Assembly: GCF_020510425.1 (NCBI RefSeq)
Contig: NZ_JAHBAH010000001.1
Location: 1,240,001 to 1,304,000 of the forward strand
From: Quatrionicoccus australiensis
Lineage (GTDB): Bacteria; Pseudomonadota; Gammaproteobacteria; Burkholderiales; Rhodocyclaceae
Reading direction: 5' to 3'
DNA length: 64,000 nucleotides
Positions 46,233-56,892 of this stretch are shown here, piece after piece. The translations under genes and the position numbers were made by a program. Under the pieces are notes generated by a model that did no database searches, was not told the origin of the DNA, and worked only from the letters and a program-made list of their open reading frames with translations. Positions within the stretch are counted from its first letter, which is position 1. Each line of letters starts with the position of its first letter.

Positions 46233-47045
46233 ATGAAAAACCTCAAGAATTTCCTGTACGGGTGCATCGTTCCCGTCCTGCTGCTCGTCCTCTGGGAAGC
46301 CGGCTCGCGTCTCGGCCTCTTCTCGGAGGTGCTGCTGCCCTCGCCGACCGCGGTCGCGATCAAGTGGTGGGCCTACCTGCTGCCGCTGCAGCCGCAGGAA
46401 GCCGGCCAGAGCTACCTGGCCTGGCTGGTCTCCGGCGAGATGCTGCATGACGCCTACTCCAGCCTGTTCCGCGTCGTTGCCGGCTTCGTCATCGGCGCCG
46501 CGCTGGCCCTGCCGCTCGGCCTGCTGATGGGCGCCAGCCCGCGCATCTACGAGCTGTTCAATCCCTTGATGCAGATCCTGCGGCCGATCCCGCCGATCGC
46601 CTACATTCCGCTGGCGATCCTCTGGTTCGGCCTGGGCAATCCGCCGTCCTTCTTCCTGATCGCGATCGGCGCCTTCTTCCCGGTGCTGATGAACACCATC
46701 GCCGGTGTGCGCCAGGTGGACGGCATCTATCTGCGGGCGGCGCGCAACCTCGGCGTCAACCAATGGACGATGTTCACGCGCGTCATCCTGCCCGCCGCGA
46801 CGCCCTACATCCTGGCCGGCGTGCGCATCGGCATCGGTACCGCCTTCATCGTCGTGATCGTCTCCGAGATGATCGCGGTCAATGACGGCCTCGGTTTCCG
46901 CATCCTCGAAGCGCGCGAGTTCATGTGGTCGGACAAGATCATCGCCGGCATGATCACCATCGGCCTCCTCGGCCTCGCCATCGACTCGGCGGTCAGCCGC
47001 CTCAACAATCATCTGCTGCGCTGGCACCGCGGCCTGGAGCACTGA
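46233..47045 (+). CDS. ABC transporter permease (SsuC/TauC-like)
   Basis: A 270-residue inner-membrane permease with about six hydrophobic helices, the BPD_transp_1 domain and the EAA-type coupling loop (RAARNLGVNQWTMFTRVILPAA, about 168-189). Its start MKNLKNFLYGCIVPVLLLVLW includes the first transmembrane helix. It follows the binding protein by 10 bases and precedes the ATPase by a single base. Its glycine/proline-rich IPPIAYIPLAILWFGLG segment is typical of the SsuC/TauC/NrtB permease group. Confidence 0.92.
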   Translation: MKNLKNFLYGCIVPVLLLVLWEAGSRLGLFSEVLLPSPTAVAIKWWAYLLPLQPQEAGQSYLAWLVSGEMLHDAYSSLFRVVAGFVIGAALALPLGLLMGASPRIYELFNPLMQILRPIPPIAYIPLAILWFGLGNPPSFFLIAIGAFFPVLMNTIAGVRQVDGIYLRAARNLGVNQWTMFTRVILPAATPYILAGVRIGIGTAFIVVIVSEMIAVNDGLGFRILEAREFMWSDKIIAGMITIGLLGLAIDSAVSRLNNHLLRWHRGLEH

Positions 47046-47046
47046 G

Positions 47047-47838
<792 letters not shown>

Positions 47839-47869
47839 GAAAAACGGGCAAAATCGGTAGGATGTCGGG

Positions 47870-49699
47870 GTGAATCCCGAACCGCCCCCCACCGCCGGCC
47901 GCAACCGCCGCACCCTGCTCCTGCTCGGTGCGGCGGTCGGCCTCTGCCTGCTGCTCGGCTGGCTGGCCTACCGCCTGTTTTTCGGCATCTATCTGGCCAA
48001 TGACCGGCAACTGTCGGCGCAGCGCCTCGATGCCTTCGCGCGCTCGCTCGAAGCGACGCTGGCCCGCCACGAATCGCTGCCCGGCCTGCTCGCCCTCGAC
48101 CCGTCACTCGCCGCATTACTGCGCGAACCGCGCAACCCGCAACGCATCGCCGCTGCCAACGCCTATCTCGAAGCGGCCCAGCAGGGCGCCGCGGTCAGCG
48201 TCACCTTCCTGATCGATGCCCACGGCGAGACGCTGGCGGCCAGCAACTGGCAGTTGCCGCGCAGTTTCGTCGGCCACAACTACGCTTTCCGCCCCTATTT
48301 CCGCGATGCGCTGAAGGACGGCCTCGGCCGTTTCTATGGTGTCGGCGTCACCACCGGCGAGCCCGGCTATTTCCTCGCCGCGCCGGTGCGCGCAGCCGGC
48401 AAGGTGCTTGGCGTGATCGTCCTCAAGCTCTCCCTCGACAGCATGGAACAGGCCCTGGCCGGCGCCGGCGACACCCTGCTGCTGGCCGATGCCGACGGCG
48501 TCGTCTTCCTGTCTTCGGAGCGCCGCCTGCGCTACCGCACACTGGCGCCCTTGCCCGAGGCAGTCAGCGCGCGCCTCGCCGAAACGCGCCAGTACGGCAC
48601 GCAGCCGGTGACGCCGCTCGCGGCGCAGGCAATTTTGCCCGCTGCGAACGGTCAACCGCTACGCCTCGCCCTGCCTGGCGAAATGGCGCGCGAACGCCTG
48701 ATCCACAGCCGCCCGGTCGGCGGCCAGGGCTGGCAGGTGGTACAGCTCGGCGACCCCGGCGAGGCCCGTGCCGCGGCACTTGGCGCGGCCAGCGCCGTCG
48801 TTTTTGCCGCCGCCTTCCTGCTCGGCCTGGCCGCCCACTTCCGCCACCGCGCCCGGCGCCGCGAGGAATTGCGCCGCGTCTATGGCGAACTTGAGGAACG
48901 CATCGCCGAGCGCACCGCCGACCTCACCGAACAGATCGCTGCCCTCGAAAGCACCAAGGCCATCCTGCGTGAAACGCGCGACGCCGCCGTGCAGGCCGGC
49001 AAGCTCGCGACGCTGGGCCAGATGTCGGCCGGCATCAGCCACGAACTGAACCAGCCGCTCGCTGCGCTGCAAACCCTGGCCGACAACGCACGCGCCCTGC
49101 TCGCCCGCGGCCGCCACGATGAAGTCGGCGAAAACCTGCAGCTGATCAGCGAGCTGGTGGACCGCACCGGGCGCATCGTGCGCCAGTTGAAGAGTTTTGC
49201 CCGCAAGGAAGCGGCGACGCCGCAGGCGGTCACCATCACCAGCGCGATAGAGCACGCCCTGCTCATCGTCGAGCCGCGCCGGCGGGAAATCGCCGCCCGC
49301 ATCGAAATCACGCCGCCGGCCACCGATCTTCTCGCACTGGCCGAAGCCGGCCGCCTCGAACAGGTGCTGGTCAATCTGCTGCGCAACGGCCTCGACGCCA
49401 TGGCCGGCCAGCCCGAACCCGTGCTTGAAGTCAGCGCCAACCGCCATGGCGAACGCGTCAGCATCCATGTTCGCGACCACGGCGCGGGCCTGGCCGACGA
49501 AGTGCGTACTCACCTATTCGAACCTTTCTACACCACCAAGCCGGCCGGCGAAGGCCTCGGTCTCGGCCTGGCCATTTCACTGACCATCGTCGAAAGTTAC
49601 GGCGGCACGCTGGGCGCGCACAATGCGCCGGATGGCGGCGCCGTGTTCGTTCTGACGCTGCCCGCCGCAGGAGAACCCGATGCCCCATCTGACCCTTGA
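47870..49699 (+). CDS. DctB-like membrane sensor histidine kinase
   Basis: A 609-residue membrane kinase of the DctB class. A first transmembrane helix (about 14-36) and a second (about 300-322) bracket a periplasmic dCache-type sensor (RYRTLAPLPEAV and GHNYAFRPYFRDALKDG are typical), followed by a coiled coil, a HisKA domain with His391 in MSAGISHELNQPLAAL and a HATPase with DHGAGL near 539 and GEGLGLGLAIS. It starts with GTG. It should sense the transporter substrate or a related ligand in the periplasm and phosphorylate the DctD-like regulator encoded 335 bases downstream. The 3' end overlaps the tautomerase gene by 20 bases. Confidence 0.9.
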   Translation: MNPEPPPTAGRNRRTLLLLGAAVGLCLLLGWLAYRLFFGIYLANDRQLSAQRLDAFARSLEATLARHESLPGLLALDPSLAALLREPRNPQRIAAANAYLEAAQQGAAVSVTFLIDAHGETLAASNWQLPRSFVGHNYAFRPYFRDALKDGLGRFYGVGVTTGEPGYFLAAPVRAAGKVLGVIVLKLSLDSMEQALAGAGDTLLLADADGVVFLSSERRLRYRTLAPLPEAVSARLAETRQYGTQPVTPLAAQAILPAANGQPLRLALPGEMARERLIHSRPVGGQGWQVVQLGDPGEARAAALGAASAVVFAAAFLLGLAAHFRHRARRREELRRVYGELEERIAERTADLTEQIAALESTKAILRETRDAAVQAGKLATLGQMSAGISHELNQPLAALQTLADNARALLARGRHDEVGENLQLISELVDRTGRIVRQLKSFARKEAATPQAVTITSAIEHALLIVEPRRREIAARIEITPPATDLLALAEAGRLEQVLVNLLRNGLDAMAGQPEPVLEVSANRHGERVSIHVRDHGAGLADEVRTHLFEPFYTTKPAGEGLGLGLAISLTIVESYGGTLGAHNAPDGGAVFVLTLPAAGEPDAPSDP

Positions 49700-50034
49700 A
49701 TACAGCAACAATCTCGCCAGTTTTTCGCCGGCGCTCGCCCTTGCTGCGCTGAATACGGCGATGTTCGATTCCGGCCTGTTCAGCGAGCCCGACATCAAGA
49801 GCCGGGCCTTCGCCCTCGAGCATTTCCAAGTCGGCATCCGGCCGGCGCCGCGTGCCTTCGCGCATGTCCGCATCGCATTGCTCGCCGGGCGCAGCGAGGC
49901 CGAGCGCAAGGAACTGGCCGAAGCCGTGCTCGCCGCACTGCGCTCAGCGGTCGACGCGCCCACGGGGGCAGAAATCCAGCTCAGCGTCGAGACCGTCGAT
50001 CTCGACCGCGGCAGCTACGCCAAGGCCGTGCTCA

Positions 50035-50042
<8 letters not shown>
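49680..50042 (+). CDS. CHMI-like tautomerase
   Basis: A 120-residue protein of the 5-carboxymethyl-2-hydroxymuconate delta-isomerase (HpaF/CHMI) family in the tautomerase superfamily. The catalytic N-terminal proline is present (MPHLTLEYSNNL), with FALEHFQVGIRP, AFAHVRIALLAGRSEAERK and the C-terminal LSVETVDLDRGSYAK as family marks. CHMI works in homoprotocatechuate degradation, but no other gene of that pathway is present; here it lies between a sensor kinase (20-base overlap) and its regulator (8-base overlap). It may act on the transported compound or have a regulatory role. Confidence 0.82.
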
Positions 50043-51362
<1,320 letters not shown>

Positions 51363-51369
<7 letters not shown>

Positions 51370-52055
51370 TACTGCTCGATCATGCGCAGCGAGATGGCGT
51401 AGCTGTGCCGGATCTGGTCGCCGCAGTAGCGGTGCTCGCCGGCCACCGGGCAGGCGATGCGGGCCAGGCAGGCGGTGGCGCAAGTCGACGCCGGCTGGCG
51501 GCGCCAGGCGATGCATTTGTCGAGCGCAAATTCGCCGCCGGCCAGCGCCTCGCCGGGACAAGCTGCGATGCAGGGCTGCGCGGTACAGGACAGGCAGGGC
51601 GAGCTACCGGTCAAGGCCGGCGTCGGCACGAAATCCGTATCGGCGAGCACGACGGCGCGATAGGCGTACCAACTGCCCCAGGTCGCGTTGATACCGACCA
51701 TGAAAGGCGACGCATGATGCCAGCCGGCCAGCTTGCCAAGCGCTTGCAGGCCGACCGGACAAGCGCCGGGATAAAGCACCGAATAGCGCTGTGCCGGCAT
51801 TTCGGCGGCAAACCAGCGGTCGACCGTGGCGCGCGTAAAATCGTCGATCGGATCGGCCGAAACGATGCCGGAACGCTGCACCGCATCCCACAGCGCGCGA
51901 CCGCCATGACCAAGCAGGATCAGCTGACGAAAATCACCCGTTTCGGCGAGTTGACCGCGCAGCGCCGGCGGCAGCTCGGCAATGTTGAAAACCGCCTGCA
52001 GGTTGAGCCCGGCGGCAGCAAGCTGGCTACTCTCGAGAATCCGGGCGGCACTCAT
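51363..52055 (-). CDS. QueG-like iron-sulfur protein
   Basis: A 230-residue protein with similarity to the ferredoxin half and part of the preceding domain of epoxyqueuosine reductase QueG: GKLAGWHHASPFMVGINATWGSWYAYRAVVLAD resembles the QueG segment before the clusters, followed by a Cys-rich region CLSCTAQPCIAACPGEAL (about 149-166) and further cysteines in DKCIAW, CATACLARIACP and HRYC. Those can hold two [4Fe-4S] clusters. The cobalamin-binding and HEAT-repeat parts of true QueG (about 380 residues) are missing, so it is probably a related redox protein rather than the tRNA-modifying enzyme. Confidence 0.65.
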
Positions 52056-52089
52056 CTTTTACCAGCCCCCCGGCGCGCGACAGCGGGCA

Positions 52090-52833
52090 TCAGGCAAGTT
52101 CGCGACGCTCGTGTTCGAGGCGCGAGATGTAGCGCTGGATGCGGTTGGCGTCACCGGTCGACAGGTTGTTGAACTGCAGGCCGATGCGGAACTGTGGCAC
52201 GCTGGCGCGCGCTTCGAGTTCGATGATATTGCGGACAGTCACCGAGAAGAGCAGGTCGTGCGGATCTTCCGGCAGGACCAGGCGACAGTTCTGCAACACG
52301 TCGCCGACCGCCAGGCCATCCGGCACGCTGCTCGCGCTCAGGCCGATGCCGGACACCGAAATGTCGTGCAGCGGGCACTTGAACAGCGCATCACCGGGCA
52401 GGCGGGCAAACAGTTCGAGCGGCCGGATACGCGGCGTCTCGATCCGGAAATATTCGCGGCGCTGCAGGCGGGCGATTGTTTTCGGCAGCTTGACGGCAAA
52501 TGCCTTCGCCCCTTCGAAATTGACGTCAATCGCCGCGGCGGCGCTGAAATGCACCTGGATGCCGCCGGGCCTGGCCATGAAAACGATGTGGTCGCTGTCG
52601 AGGAAACGCCGGTTGGTTTCCGGACTGCCCGAGCAATCGAAGACCAGGCGATCCTTGTCGGCCTGAACGGCGAGCAGGATGGTCTGGAAGGTTTCGCGAT
52701 TGGCACCGAACTGGACGCTGAACGACTCGCGCTCGCGCACGAAACCGGCCAGCATGAACTGGATGGCGGAGGCGCTGACGATATGAAAGCGTTCTTCGAT
52801 TTCCGCTTCGGAGAGTTGGGCAAGCTGGCTCAT
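52090..52833 (-). CDS. YcgR-type PilZ flagellar brake protein
   Basis: A 247-residue c-di-GMP effector with the YcgR two-domain layout: an N-terminal YcgR domain (about 20-125) and a C-terminal PilZ domain (about 128-240). The c-di-GMP signature is complete: RREYFR (RxxxR) at about 125-130 and DISVSGIGL (the D/N-x-S-x-x-G motif) at about 160-168. In this family binding of c-di-GMP slows the flagellar motor. Here it directly follows the two reductase genes by three bases, an odd operon partner for a motility regulator. The two GGDEF proteins in the window are possible sources of its ligand. Confidence 0.88.
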   Translation of the reverse strand: MSQLAQLSEAEIEERFHIVSASAIQFMLAGFVRERESFSVQFGANRETFQTILLAVQADKDRLVFDCSGSPETNRRFLDSDHIVFMARPGGIQVHFSAAAAIDVNFEGAKAFAVKLPKTIARLQRREYFRIETPRIRPLELFARLPGDALFKCPLHDISVSGIGLSASSVPDGLAVGDVLQNCRLVLPEDPHDLLFSVTVRNIIELEARASVPQFRIGLQFNNLSTGDANRIQRYISRLEHERRELA

Positions 52834-52836
52834 GGC

Positions 52837-53694
52837 TCAGGAGTTTACTTCGAGAACGCGCAGCAGCGAAGCGGTATCGTCGCCGCCCCAGCCTTGCGCC
52901 ATCAGGCTGTTCAGTTGCTGCGCGACGGCAGCGGTCAACGGCACGGGAACGCCACTTTTGCGTGCGGCTTCCAGGACCAGACCGAAATCCTTGTGGTGCA
53001 GGCGCGCCTCGATGCCGGCCGCAAAATCGCGTTCGACCATGCGCTGGCCCATCACATCGAGCACGCGCGACCCGGCCGAGCCGCCAGCCAGCGCGTCCCT
53101 GACCTTGCCGCAATCGACGCCGGCCGCACGCGCCAGATGCATCGCCTCGGCTGCGGCCTGGATGGCAGCGACCATGATCATCTGGTTGCAGGCCTTGGCG
53201 ACCTGGCCAGCGCCGTTCGGGCCGACATGCACGATGCGCTTGCCGAGACAGTCGAGCAGCGGCCGCACACGCTCAAGCACCGCGGCATCGCCGCCGGCCA
53301 TGATCGCCAGCGTTGCGTCGATGGCGCCCTGGGCGCCGCCGGAAACCGGCGCATCGAGCATGGCAATGCCCGTGCGACCGAGTTCATCGGCGATGCGGCG
53401 GGCGACGTCGGGTGCGATGGTCGAGCAATCGATCAGCACGCTACCCGGCGCCATGCCCTCGATCAGGCCGTCCGGCCCGAGGGCGACCGCGTCGACGTCG
53501 GCGCTCGAAGTGATGACCGTAAACACCACCTCGCAGGCCCGGCCGAGTTCGGCCGGCGTCGCATGCAAGATCGCCGGCAAGCCGGCGGCGCTCGCCGGTC
53601 GACGCGCCCAGACGTGCAATTCGTGGCCGGCGCGCTGCAGGTGCAGCGCCATCGGCCGCCCCATGACGCCGAGACCGATGAAGCCGACCTTCAT
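52837..53694 (-). CDS. GlxR/GarR-like 2-hydroxy-3-oxopropionate reductase, copy 2
   Basis: A 285-residue NAD(P)-dependent beta-hydroxyacid dehydrogenase. The Rossmann start is MKVGFIGLGVMGRPMA, the substrate motif is APVSGGAQGAIDATLAIMAGG (about 120-140), and the catalytic Lys region is GAGQVAKACNQMI. Candidates are reduction of tartronate semialdehyde to glycerate, or 3-hydroxyisobutyrate oxidation. It overlaps the upstream paralog by four bases; the two proteins are clearly homologous throughout, so this is a tandem duplication with divergence. Confidence 0.85.
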   Translation of the reverse strand: MKVGFIGLGVMGRPMALHLQRAGHELHVWARRPASAAGLPAILHATPAELGRACEVVFTVITSSADVDAVALGPDGLIEGMAPGSVLIDCSTIAPDVARRIADELGRTGIAMLDAPVSGGAQGAIDATLAIMAGGDAAVLERVRPLLDCLGKRIVHVGPNGAGQVAKACNQMIMVAAIQAAAEAMHLARAAGVDCGKVRDALAGGSAGSRVLDVMGQRMVERDFAAGIEARLHHKDFGLVLEAARKSGVPVPLTAAVAQQLNSLMAQGWGGDDTASLLRVLEVNS

Positions 53695-54560
53695 GCGTCC
53701 TGCCCAGACAGGCCTTCGAGCAGCTTGAGCACGGCAATCGAGTCTTCCTCGCCGTGGCCGGAACCGACCATGGCATTGAACATCTGCGCCGTCGCCGCCG
53801 AACCGGGCAGGCAGAGACCGAGTTCATGCGCCGTCTGCATGACGATATTGAGATCCTTTTCGTGCATCCAGCTCTTGAAGCCGGGCTTGAAATTGCGGTC
53901 GAGCATGCGCTGACCGTGATTTTCGAGGATTTTCGAATAGGCAAAACCACCGAGCAGCGCCTCACGCACCTTGGACCGGTCGACGCCGTTTTTACTGGCA
54001 AAAGCAAAAGCCTCGGCCACCGCCAGCACGCCCATGCCGGTAACGATCTGGTTGGCCGCCTTGGTGACCTGACCGGCACCACTGGCGCCGACGTGAACGA
54101 TGTTCTTGCCCATGCAGGCGAATGCCGGCTGCGCCCTGGCAAAAGCGGCTTCCGAGCCGCCCGCCATGATCGACAGCGTGCCGGCAATGGCGCCGACCTC
54201 GCCGCCGGAAACCGGCGCATCGACGAAATCGACGCCGGCCGCCGCCAGTTCCTCGCCAATCCGGCGCGCCGCGGCCGGCGCAATGGTGCTCATGTCGACC
54301 GCGACCAGGCCCGATGCGGCCCCGGCGGCAACGCCGCGCATGACTTCGGCGACATCCGGCGCATCGGCGACCATCGAGATGACCAGTTCGACGCCAGCTG
54401 CCGCTTCGGCCGGGCTGGCCGCGCCACTGGCGCCGGCGTCGAGCAGCGGCTGCATCGATTCGGCGCGACGCGCCCAGACGGTGACCTGGTGGCCACCCTT
54501 GATCAGATTGAGGGCCATCGGGCGCCCCATGATGCCGAGGCCAAGGAAAGCGATTTTCAT
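53691..54560 (-). CDS. glxR: GlxR-like tartronate semialdehyde reductase, copy 1
   Basis: A 289-residue NAD(P)-dependent beta-hydroxyacid dehydrogenase that would reduce tartronate semialdehyde to glycerate. MKIAFLGLGIMGRPMALNL is the Rossmann motif; APVSGGEVGAIAGTLSIMAGG the substrate motif; GAGQVTKAANQIVTGMG holds the catalytic Lys. The glyoxylate-carboligase and kinase genes usually next to it are absent, but hydroxypyruvate isomerase (9 kb) and glcDEF (4-7 kb) are in the window. First gene of a minus-strand operon with its paralog, the YcgR-type gene and perhaps the Fe-S gene. Exact substrate is inferred. Confidence 0.85.
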   Translation of the reverse strand: MKIAFLGLGIMGRPMALNLIKGGHQVTVWARRAESMQPLLDAGASGAASPAEAAAGVELVISMVADAPDVAEVMRGVAAGAASGLVAVDMSTIAPAAARRIGEELAAAGVDFVDAPVSGGEVGAIAGTLSIMAGGSEAAFARAQPAFACMGKNIVHVGASGAGQVTKAANQIVTGMGVLAVAEAFAFASKNGVDRSKVREALLGGFAYSKILENHGQRMLDRNFKPGFKSWMHEKDLNIVMQTAHELGLCLPGSAATAQMFNAMVGSGHGEEDSIAVLKLLEGLSGQDA

Positions 54561-54616
54561 GCGGAACTCCGGAGCGGGAAGGCCCAGATTCTAGGGGCTG
54601 GCCCCTTAACCGGCAA

Positions 54617-56488
54617 TCAGGCCGGCTTCGGCACCTGGCCGGCAACAACGATATTGTCAGCCAGCACCGGGCGACAGAAATGGAAACCCTGCCCACGCTC
54701 GCACGCCATCTCGCGCAGGAAATCCGCCTGCGCCGAATTTTCGACGCCTTCGGCGACCAGTTTCAAACCGAGCGAACGGCCAAGCGCGATGATCGACGAA
54801 ACCAGCGACGCGGCATCGGTATCCGACTCCATGTCGGCAACGAAGGCCTGGTCGATCTTCAGGCGATCGATCGGGAAGCGGCGCAGGTAGGAAAGCGAGG
54901 AATAGCCGGTGCCGAAGTCGTCGATCGCCAGCTTGACGCCCATCGCCTTCAGTTCGGCCAGGGTCGCCACCGAGGAGTCGGCGCTGTGCATCACGGTGCT
55001 CTCGGTGATTTCCAGTTCCAGGCGCTCGGCCGGCAAACCGGTTTCGGCAAGCACGGCGCGCACCGACTGAACGAATTCCGGCTGGCGGAACTGGTGCGCC
55101 GAAATATTGACCGCGATTTCGCCCATGTCCACGCCCTCGTCCAGCCAGGCACGCGCCTGCCGGCAGGCGGTGAGCAGGACCCAGTGCCCGAGCGGCAGGA
55201 TCAGGCCGCTCTCTTCGGCCAACGGGATGAAGTCGCCCGGCGGAATCATGCCGCGCACCGGATGCTGCCAGCGCACCAGCGCCTCGACACCGACGATGCG
55301 CCCGCTCGGCAGATCGACCTGCGGCTGGTAATGCAGCAGCAGCTGGTTGTCGGCCAGGGCCTGCCACAACTCGTTTTCGAGATGCAGGCGCTTGTTGGCG
55401 GCAACGTTCATCGGCGCCGCGAAGAAACGGTAATTGTTGCGGCCGCTCGCCTTGGCGTAATACATCGCGGTATCGGCATTGCGCATCAGGGCCTCCGGCG
55501 TGTCGCCGTCGGCCGGGTAGAAGCTGATGCCGATCGAGGGGCTGGTATGCAATTGGTGACCATCGATCTCGCAAGGTTCGCTGATCGCCTGCACCAGACT
55601 ATGCACCTTGCTGACCATGGCGTCGGCGTCGCGCACGCCTTCAAATACCAGGACGAATTCGTCGCCGCCCAGGCGCAGGACATGGTCGAATTCGCTGGCG
55701 AAGCCATGCAGGCGCCGCGCGACTTCGCACAGCAGTTGGTCGCCGGCATGGTGACCGAGCGAGTCGTTGACCGTCTTGAAGTTGTCCAGGTCGAGCAGGA
55801 GCACGGCAAAACTGCCTTCCAGGCGGCGCGCCGCGACCAGCGCCCGCGCCAGGCAACCGTCGAGGGCCGCACGATTGGGCAGGCCGGTCAGCGGGTCGTG
55901 ATGGGCCAGATACTCGATACGTGCTTCCTGGGCCTTCTGGGCGCTGATATCGGAAAAAACGCCGACATAATGTGTCCGACCGCCAGGCTCGGCAGGATTG
56001 ATTGCGCTGATGCGCAACTGGTGCGGTGTAATCTCGCCGCCTTTGCGCCGATCCCAGACTTCTCCCTGCCACTCACCACTGCTCGTGATGCTGTCCCAGA
56101 TCGCACGATAAAAGCCGGCGTCGTGCCGCCCGGAACTGAGCAGACGCGGCGTCTGGCCGACCGCCTCGGCCGCCGGATAACCGGTAATGCGTTCGAAAGC
56201 GGCGTTGACCGCCAGGATGCGCAGACCGCCATCGGTCAGCATCATCGCTTCCGACGTGTAATCAATGATCTGGCGATGCAAATCGGTCTGCTCGCCAGCC
56301 TGGCGCAGGGACCAGCCCAGCGTCGAAAAGCCGCGCCAGACCAGGGCACTGAGCAGCAGCGCAAGAGCCAGCAGCCAGCCGGCCAGGCTTGGCTGCAACC
56401 ACAGGTTATAGCCCGCCAGGGACCAGACCAGAACAATTGCGCCGACCAGAATCAGACGAAATTTACGAAAAGCCCGCGCTGTTTGCAT
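54617..56488 (-). CDS. PAS-GGDEF-EAL dual c-di-GMP enzyme
   Basis: A 623-residue membrane protein: two N-terminal hydrophobic helices (about 13-53), a PAS domain (about 65-190), GGDEF (about 200-360) with intact RLGGDEFVLVFEG, and EAL (about 375-620) with VEALVRW, the metal-binding ELEITES and DDFGTGYSSLSYL segments. Both catalytic motifs appear functional, so it could synthesise or break down c-di-GMP, or the GGDEF could act as a GTP-binding switch for the phosphodiesterase. The ATG at 56488 is chosen over a TTG nine codons upstream. A single gene 57 bp from the glxR start. Confidence 0.92.
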   Translation of the reverse strand: MQTARAFRKFRLILVGAIVLVWSLAGYNLWLQPSLAGWLLALALLLSALVWRGFSTLGWSLRQAGEQTDLHRQIIDYTSEAMMLTDGGLRILAVNAAFERITGYPAAEAVGQTPRLLSSGRHDAGFYRAIWDSITSSGEWQGEVWDRRKGGEITPHQLRISAINPAEPGGRTHYVGVFSDISAQKAQEARIEYLAHHDPLTGLPNRAALDGCLARALVAARRLEGSFAVLLLDLDNFKTVNDSLGHHAGDQLLCEVARRLHGFASEFDHVLRLGGDEFVLVFEGVRDADAMVSKVHSLVQAISEPCEIDGHQLHTSPSIGISFYPADGDTPEALMRNADTAMYYAKASGRNNYRFFAAPMNVAANKRLHLENELWQALADNQLLLHYQPQVDLPSGRIVGVEALVRWQHPVRGMIPPGDFIPLAEESGLILPLGHWVLLTACRQARAWLDEGVDMGEIAVNISAHQFRQPEFVQSVRAVLAETGLPAERLELEITESTVMHSADSSVATLAELKAMGVKLAIDDFGTGYSSLSYLRRFPIDRLKIDQAFVADMESDTDAASLVSSIIALGRSLGLKLVAEGVENSAQADFLREMACERGQGFHFCRPVLADNIVVAGQVPKPA

Positions 56489-56664
56489 CAAGATTGAAAC
56501 GACCCGAAACCACAAAATAGACTTGGAGAGCGGGCAGTTTAACCGAGTTGCAACAATGTTTTCAGCGCTTATTTTTGCCGCCGAAAAACTAACATAATTA
56601 CATATATTACAAGCGCTTAGGATCGAACATTAAGGCTTGATCCAAAACAGAATAAGTCATTTTA

Positions 56665-56892
56665 TCAACCGCAGCAGCCACCGCCATTGCCGCGCTTCAC
56701 ACCCAGTTTTGCCAGCAGTTTTTCCGGCGGACAGAAGCCGGTGAAACCACTCTGTAACAAATTGAAGCCGACAAAAGCGGTGAATGCGAGGAACCAGCGC
56801 GAAACGAAAAGCGGGCTTTCCTCGACACCAAGTGCCAGGGAAAGAAGGATGAAAAAGCCCGCCATGATGCGGATGATGCGTTCGATGGTCAT
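56665..56892 (-). CDS. DUF2892 (YgaP-type) membrane protein
   Basis: A 75-residue inner-membrane protein of the DUF2892/YgaP_TM family. Two hydrophobic segments (about 5-22 and 31-50) carry the motif NLLQSGFTGFCPPEKLLAKLG, and the C-terminus ends in a Gly/Cys tail (GGGCCG). The two Cys plus the Cys in GFCPP hint at metal or thiol chemistry. It starts four bases inside the RND permease end, so it belongs to that operon. Confidence 0.85.
   Translation of the reverse strand: MTIERIIRIMAGFFILLSLALGVEESPLFVSRWFLAFTAFVGFNLLQSGFTGFCPPEKLLAKLGVKRGNGGGCCG

Noticed and set aside
54617..56488. Degenerate (inactive) GGDEF or EAL domain
   Set aside because: Both GGDEF and EAL motifs and the downstream metal-binding acidic residues are intact.
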